64,000 nt of DNA from Mycobacterium sp. MS1601. GTDB lineage: Bacteria > Actinomycetota > Actinomycetes > Mycobacteriales > Mycobacteriaceae. The notes beneath the pieces were generated by a model, which had not been told where the DNA came from, made no database searches, and saw only the letters and a program-made list of their open reading frames with translations. This document shows, one piece after another, positions 61,200 through 64,000 of the stretch (position 1 is the first letter of the stretch; every line of letters begins with the position of its first letter). The DNA is taken from positions 2,046,001-2,110,000 of the forward strand of contig NZ_CP019420.1 of assembly GCF_001984215.1 (NCBI RefSeq), given 5' to 3'. The translations under genes and the position numbers were made by a program.

Positions 61200-62464
61200 G
61201 GGTGCTCCTGCCACAGGTCGGCGATGGCGGCGTTGATGCCCAGGCGCACCGCGGCATCGGAGAACTGGTCTCCGGCGCTGCGGCCCTGATCCACCAAGTC
61301 GACCAACAGCTGCATCGTCTCGATCAATTCCTGAGGCGCGCGATCCGCGGCGATCTGCACGCACCGGCGGGCTGCCTCCCCCAGGTGCCGGTCAGCCAGC
61401 CCGGCCCGCGCCGCGGTGTCCCATGCGGCGGCAACCGGTTCCACCGTCTCCGCGGCCAGGTCAGCGGCCACCGGGTCATCGAGCAGCGTGGTCATGGTGT
61501 GCGCCACCGCAGGCCACAGCGCGTCCGGCAGGCTGTCGAGATAGCGGATCTCCAGCCAGCGGCGCGGACGCACGGGCGGGAACAGCGTGGTCAGGTGATA
61601 GTCGAGATCGGCGGTGGTGGGACGCCGGCCCGCGAGGGGGATGCTGCCGTCGGCCCACTCGGCGAACGGCGCCCAGTCCAGAACCGGGCTGGCCTGCTCA
61701 CCGGAACGCACCAACATCACCGGCGCCTTGAGCGCGTAGCGCGCCCATTCGGAGGCCGGGTCATCGGCGCTCAGACCCAGGATGGGACCGCAGCGCGCCG
61801 AGTCGAGTTGCCCCCACACCTGCTGGCGCGAGGACACCCAGCCGGTGAAGTGTCCGCTGCGCAGTGGCGAATTGGCGGCAATGGCGATCATGGTGGGCCC
61901 GAGGGCGTGTGCCAATCGAACCCGTGCCGCCCAGCCGGAGCGCGGCCCTGCGTCGAGATTGACCTGGATGGAGGCGGTGGACGTCATCATGGCGGCACCA
62001 GCTTCGGCGGTGCCGCTGGCGGTGAAGAACTGTTCCATGGCCTGGTACCGCGGACCGGGGTTGACGCGATGCGGCGGGCGCAGCGGGTCGGCGCCCAGCA
62101 GCACGAGCCCCAGGCCCGCGTCGGCGAAGGCCGCGTCGAGGACGGCGCGGTCAGCGGCCATGGCCGTGATGGCGGGCAGCGCTCCGGCCAGCGGCGGGCC
62201 GGACAGTTCGACGGCACCGCCGGGCTCCACGGTGACCGCGCTGCCACCGGGCAGCGTGGGCAGGTTGTCGATGACGGCGGTGATCTGCTCCCAGGACGGA
62301 CGGCGGCGCAGGTCAGCCCGGTCGAAACAGTGCGCTTCGATCTCGAGACCCACTCGACCCAGCGGAGCGTCGGCGAAGCTGCCTTCGGCGATGTACTGGG
62401 CTGCGTCGGCGGAGTCCACCAGCGGCCGCGAAGCCGACTGCACCGAGGTGACGACAAACGTCAT
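61196..62464 (-). CDS. egtA: Ergothioneine glutamate-cysteine ligase EgtA
   Basis: A 422-residue ATP-dependent ligase making gamma-glutamylcysteine for EgtB. Features include [13 protein letters not shown] at the N-terminus, the [16 protein letters not shown] block and [12 protein letters not shown], typical of actinobacterial GCS2/EgtA proteins. It is the first egt gene, so the promoter must lie in the 95 bases before the secreted-protein gene. That gap shows no obvious operator. Confidence 0.92.
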   Translation of the reverse strand: MTFVVTSVQSASRPLVDSADAAQYIAEGSFADAPLGRVGLEIEAHCFDRADLRRRPSWEQITAVIDNLPTLPGGSAVTVEPGGAVELSGPPLAGALPAITAMAADRAVLDAAFADAGLGLVLLGADPLRPPHRVNPGPRYQAMEQFFTASGTAEAGAAMMTSTASIQVNLDAGPRSGWAARVRLAHALGPTMIAIAANSPLRSGHFTGWVSSRQQVWGQLDSARCGPILGLSADDPASEWARYALKAPVMLVRSGEQASPVLDWAPFAEWADGSIPLAGRRPTTADLDYHLTTLFPPVRPRRWLEIRYLDSLPDALWPAVAHTMTTLLDDPVAADLAAETVEPVAAAWDTAARAGLADRHLGEAARRCVQIAADRAPQELIETMQLLVDLVDQGRSAGDQFSDAAVRLGINAAIADLWQEHP

Positions 62465-62559
62465 GGTTCCATCTTGAGCGAGGGCACCGACAAGTTCGCG
62501 GGTTTAGCAGCTGACATTGTGCTGACAGATACCCCGCCACAGACCAGCCAACCAGCAGA

Positions 62560-63198
62560 TTATTGGCCCAGACTGTTCTGGATGGCTCCTGCCAGCACAT
62601 TGACGGCAGGGCCACCGTTGCCCGACTGACACACTTTCGCCTGCAGCAGAACATTCTCCCGCAGTCGGGTCGTGGTGAAGCACCGACGGTCGGTGCCCGC
62701 TTCCTGTTTCACCCACGACGCCTCTGCCGCCCCCGGCGCGCCACCGGTGAAGCTCCACACCTGCGAGGTGCCGTTGCCGAAACCCATCACCGCAGTCTGC
62801 CCCGAACATCCGACAGTGCGGTCGGTGACTCTTCGAAAGGCTGCCGACGCCGCGTCATTGTTGGCGAACACCCCGACAGCCTGTTTGACCAGGTGTGTGA
62901 CGTCGGTGGCCGACGTCTGCGTGGTGGCGCCGTTGAACGACGCCAGATCGGGGTCGTTGAACACCTCGGGAAGGCCGATATCGGCCCAGTTGTTGCAGGC
63001 GGGAATGTTGACCGTGAAGGCCTGGACCGGGTTGGTGAAGACCGACTCGAACGTCATGGGCGCGCCGACGATGTTGCCCACCGAGCCCTTGCCCATGACG
63101 GCGTAGTTCACCACCCCGGGGTCCGACGGCCGTGCGGCGGCCGGAGCCGCCAGCATCAGCGGAAGGACACCCAGGGCAGCCATGGCGACGCCGCGCAC
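62560..63198 (-). CDS. Secreted sensor-domain (PknH-like extracellular) protein
   Basis: A 212-residue exported protein with a signal peptide ending near AAPAAARP. The mature part has four conserved-looking cysteines (PACNNW, TVGCSG, RRCFTT, AKVCQSG), which could form the two disulfides of the PknH extracellular sensor fold (PF14032), and an internal AVGVFANNDAASAAF helix. Mycobacteria have many such stand-alone domains of unknown ligand. It starts one base after the ohr stop and precedes egtA on the same strand. Confidence 0.72.
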   Translation of the reverse strand: MRGVAMAALGVLPLMLAAPAAARPSDPGVVNYAVMGKGSVGNIVGAPMTFESVFTNPVQAFTVNIPACNNWADIGLPEVFNDPDLASFNGATTQTSATDVTHLVKQAVGVFANNDAASAAFRRVTDRTVGCSGQTAVMGFGNGTSQVWSFTGGAPGAAEASWVKQEAGTDRRCFTTTRLRENVLLQAKVCQSGNGGPAVNVLAGAIQNSLGQ

Positions 63199-63199
63199 G

Positions 63200-63637
63200 T
63201 CAGACCTTCGCAGTCAGCGTCACGTCGATGTTGCCGCGGGTGGCCTTGGAGTACGGGCAGACACCGTGCGCCTTCTCCATCAGGTCGTCGGCGACGTTCT
63301 GCTCCAGCCCAGGTAGGTAGCCCACCAGGTGCGCGGTGAACCCGAACCCGCCCGCTGGGTCGTCTACGGATTTGCCGAAACCGATCTGGGCCGTGATCCC
63401 GCTGGCATCGTCGATGCCGATCTTCTCGTTCTTGGCGACCAGGCGCAGTGCACCCAGGAAACACGCCGCATAACCGGCGGAGAACAGCAGCTCAGGGTTG
63501 ACGCCCTCACCGCTACCACCCATCTCCTTGGGCGGACGCGTGTCGAGATCGATCTTGCCGTCCGTGGACTTCACGTGGCCGTCGCGGCCGCCGCCGGAGG
63601 CTGTTGACTCTGCGGTGTACACCACTTCGATGCTCAT
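63200..63637 (-). CDS. Organic hydroperoxide resistance protein (Ohr/OsmC family)
   Basis: A 145-residue thiol peroxidase. The two redox cysteines are C59 (GYAACFLGAL) and C127 (HGVCPYSKAT). Motifs such as NPELLFSAGYAACF place it in the Ohr rather than the OsmC branch. It reduces organic hydroperoxides in the cytoplasm, using a lipoylated partner in known cases. The ATG at MSIEVVYTAE was preferred over an earlier codon. It is co-directional with the secreted protein and the egt genes, which also serve redox defence. Confidence 0.85.
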   Translation of the reverse strand: MSIEVVYTAESTASGGGRDGHVKSTDGKIDLDTRPPKEMGGSGEGVNPELLFSAGYAACFLGALRLVAKNEKIGIDDASGITAQIGFGKSVDDPAGGFGFTAHLVGYLPGLEQNVADDLMEKAHGVCPYSKATRGNIDVTLTAKV

Positions 63638-63726
63638 GTTTTCGATCATGCCAGCTACGCTCGGACCCGGTTCTCGTCTCCGGGCCCGCGACCAGCGCGC
63701 ACCCGGCCCGGAATCGTGCCCTGAAG

Positions 63727-63745
63727 TTAGGCTAGGCTCGCCTGG
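63727..63745. promoter_or_regulatory. Degenerate IdeR-like iron box
   Basis: The 19 bases TTAGGCTAGGCTCGCCTGG match the mycobacterial IdeR consensus (TTAGGTTAGGCTAACCTAA) well in the left half and less in the right. The box lies in the 209-base gap between ohr and the glutamate synthase gene, 102 bases before the latter. Without a binding test it is only suggestive. Confidence 0.35.
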
Positions 63746-63846
63746 CCGTTAGGCGGCGATGGTTGCTGCCTGCGAAGGGCGGCGCAACGGCGCGCACCAC
63801 CTCGACGGATGTGTCGTCCGCGCTGGATTTGGCAGGAGAACCTGGC

Positions 63847-64000
63847 TTGAGCGGTTTGTACAACCCCGATACCGAGCACAGCAGCTGCGGTGTCGGCTTC
63901 CTCACCCGCAAAGATGGCGTGCAGACCCATGAGGTCGTCCGCAAGCTGCACGAGGCACTGTGCGCAGTACCCCACCGCGGCGGCATGTCATCCGAAGGTG
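63847..64000 (+). CDS. gltB: Glutamate synthase (GltB-type) large subunit, N-terminal fragment
   Basis: The window ends inside this gene; 51 residues are visible. They read LYNPDTEHSSCGVGFLTRKD and later VPHRGGMSSEG, the Ntn glutaminase N-terminus of glutamate synthase, with the cysteine that becomes the nucleophile after propeptide removal. The TTG start is supported by AGGAGA 7 bases upstream; an in-frame GTG 36 bases earlier is possible. It would assimilate ammonia with glutamine and 2-oxoglutarate. Confidence 0.8.
   Translation, partial: MSGLYNPDTEHSSCGVGFLTRKDGVQTHEVVRKLHEALCAVPHRGGMSSEG

Noticed and set aside
1..64000. tRNA genes, insertion sequences, phage or conjugation genes marking the island ends
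   Set aside because: None could be recognised. The only border hints are the RpiR fragment and the two dctA copies.

Overview
The window is high-GC DNA from a rapid-growing environmental mycobacterium (Mycolicibacterium type). The left edge has the order moxR - DUF58 - SpoIIM-like - RDD, which I recognise from mycobacterial chromosomes. It is followed by an lfrR/lfrA efflux pair, a methanol:NDMA oxidoreductase locus with its two-component system, and a complete ergothioneine operon. This order resembles the lfrA-to-egt stretch of M. smegmatis, with extra blocks inserted. No tRNA, rRNA, IS element or CRISPR array was seen, and no gap between genes exceeds 300 bases.

Layout. 1-5.8 kb: moxR/DUF58/SpoIIM/RDD, then lfrR-lfrA. 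5.8-13 kb: small membrane protein, carotenoid-cleavage-type dioxygenase, GntR regulator, two NCS1 nucleobase-type permeases and two PadR regulators. 13-17.5 kb: two methyltransferases, an MHS-type transporter and a GCS2 ligase. 17.5-22.6 kb: an XRE-cupin regulator divergent from a tightly overlapping operon of NCS1 permease, Fe(II) oxygenase, adenosine-deaminase-like enzyme and second Fe(II) oxygenase. 22.7-32.7 kb: mycofactocin-linked alcohol metabolism, with a cyclase, an MftD-like flavoprotein, an MftM-like methyltransferase, mnoR, mnoS, an iron-type alcohol dehydrogenase, a VWA protein, a MoxR ATPase with a histidine-rich tail, and mno. 33-36.8 kb: dctA and a CitA/DcuS-type two-component system.

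36.9-55.7 kb is the most interesting block. It is an accessory catabolic island with two ABC importers (polyamine/opine type and polar amino acid type), an Asp-racemase/maleate-isomerase-family enzyme, an SDR, a glyoxalase-like gene broken by an in-frame TGA, and a LysR regulator. An eight-gene operon in which every start overlaps the previous stop encodes a three-part [2Fe-2S]/FAD opine-oxidase-like dehydrogenase, an MmgE/PrpD protein, a metal-ligand-less M24 hydrolase, a C45 acyltransferase/amidase and DhaK-DhaL. Three copies of one 44-base control element, each with a LysR-type dyad beside a -10-like box, precede the LysR/operon divergence, the SDR and the glyoxalase-ABC unit, and tie the island into one regulon. 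I infer uptake and oxidative breakdown of an N-substituted amino acid or opine-like compound. The substrate is unknown.

55.7-64 kb: a second dctA, the ergothioneine genes egtE-D-C-B-A, a secreted sensor-domain protein, an Ohr peroxidase, and the start of a GltB-type glutamate synthase.

Several genes look damaged or misread: the alcohol dehydrogenase and one PadR gene by single-base frameshifts near the start, the glyoxalase gene by a stop codon, and an RpiR regulator by truncation. Raw reads should be checked before these are interpreted.
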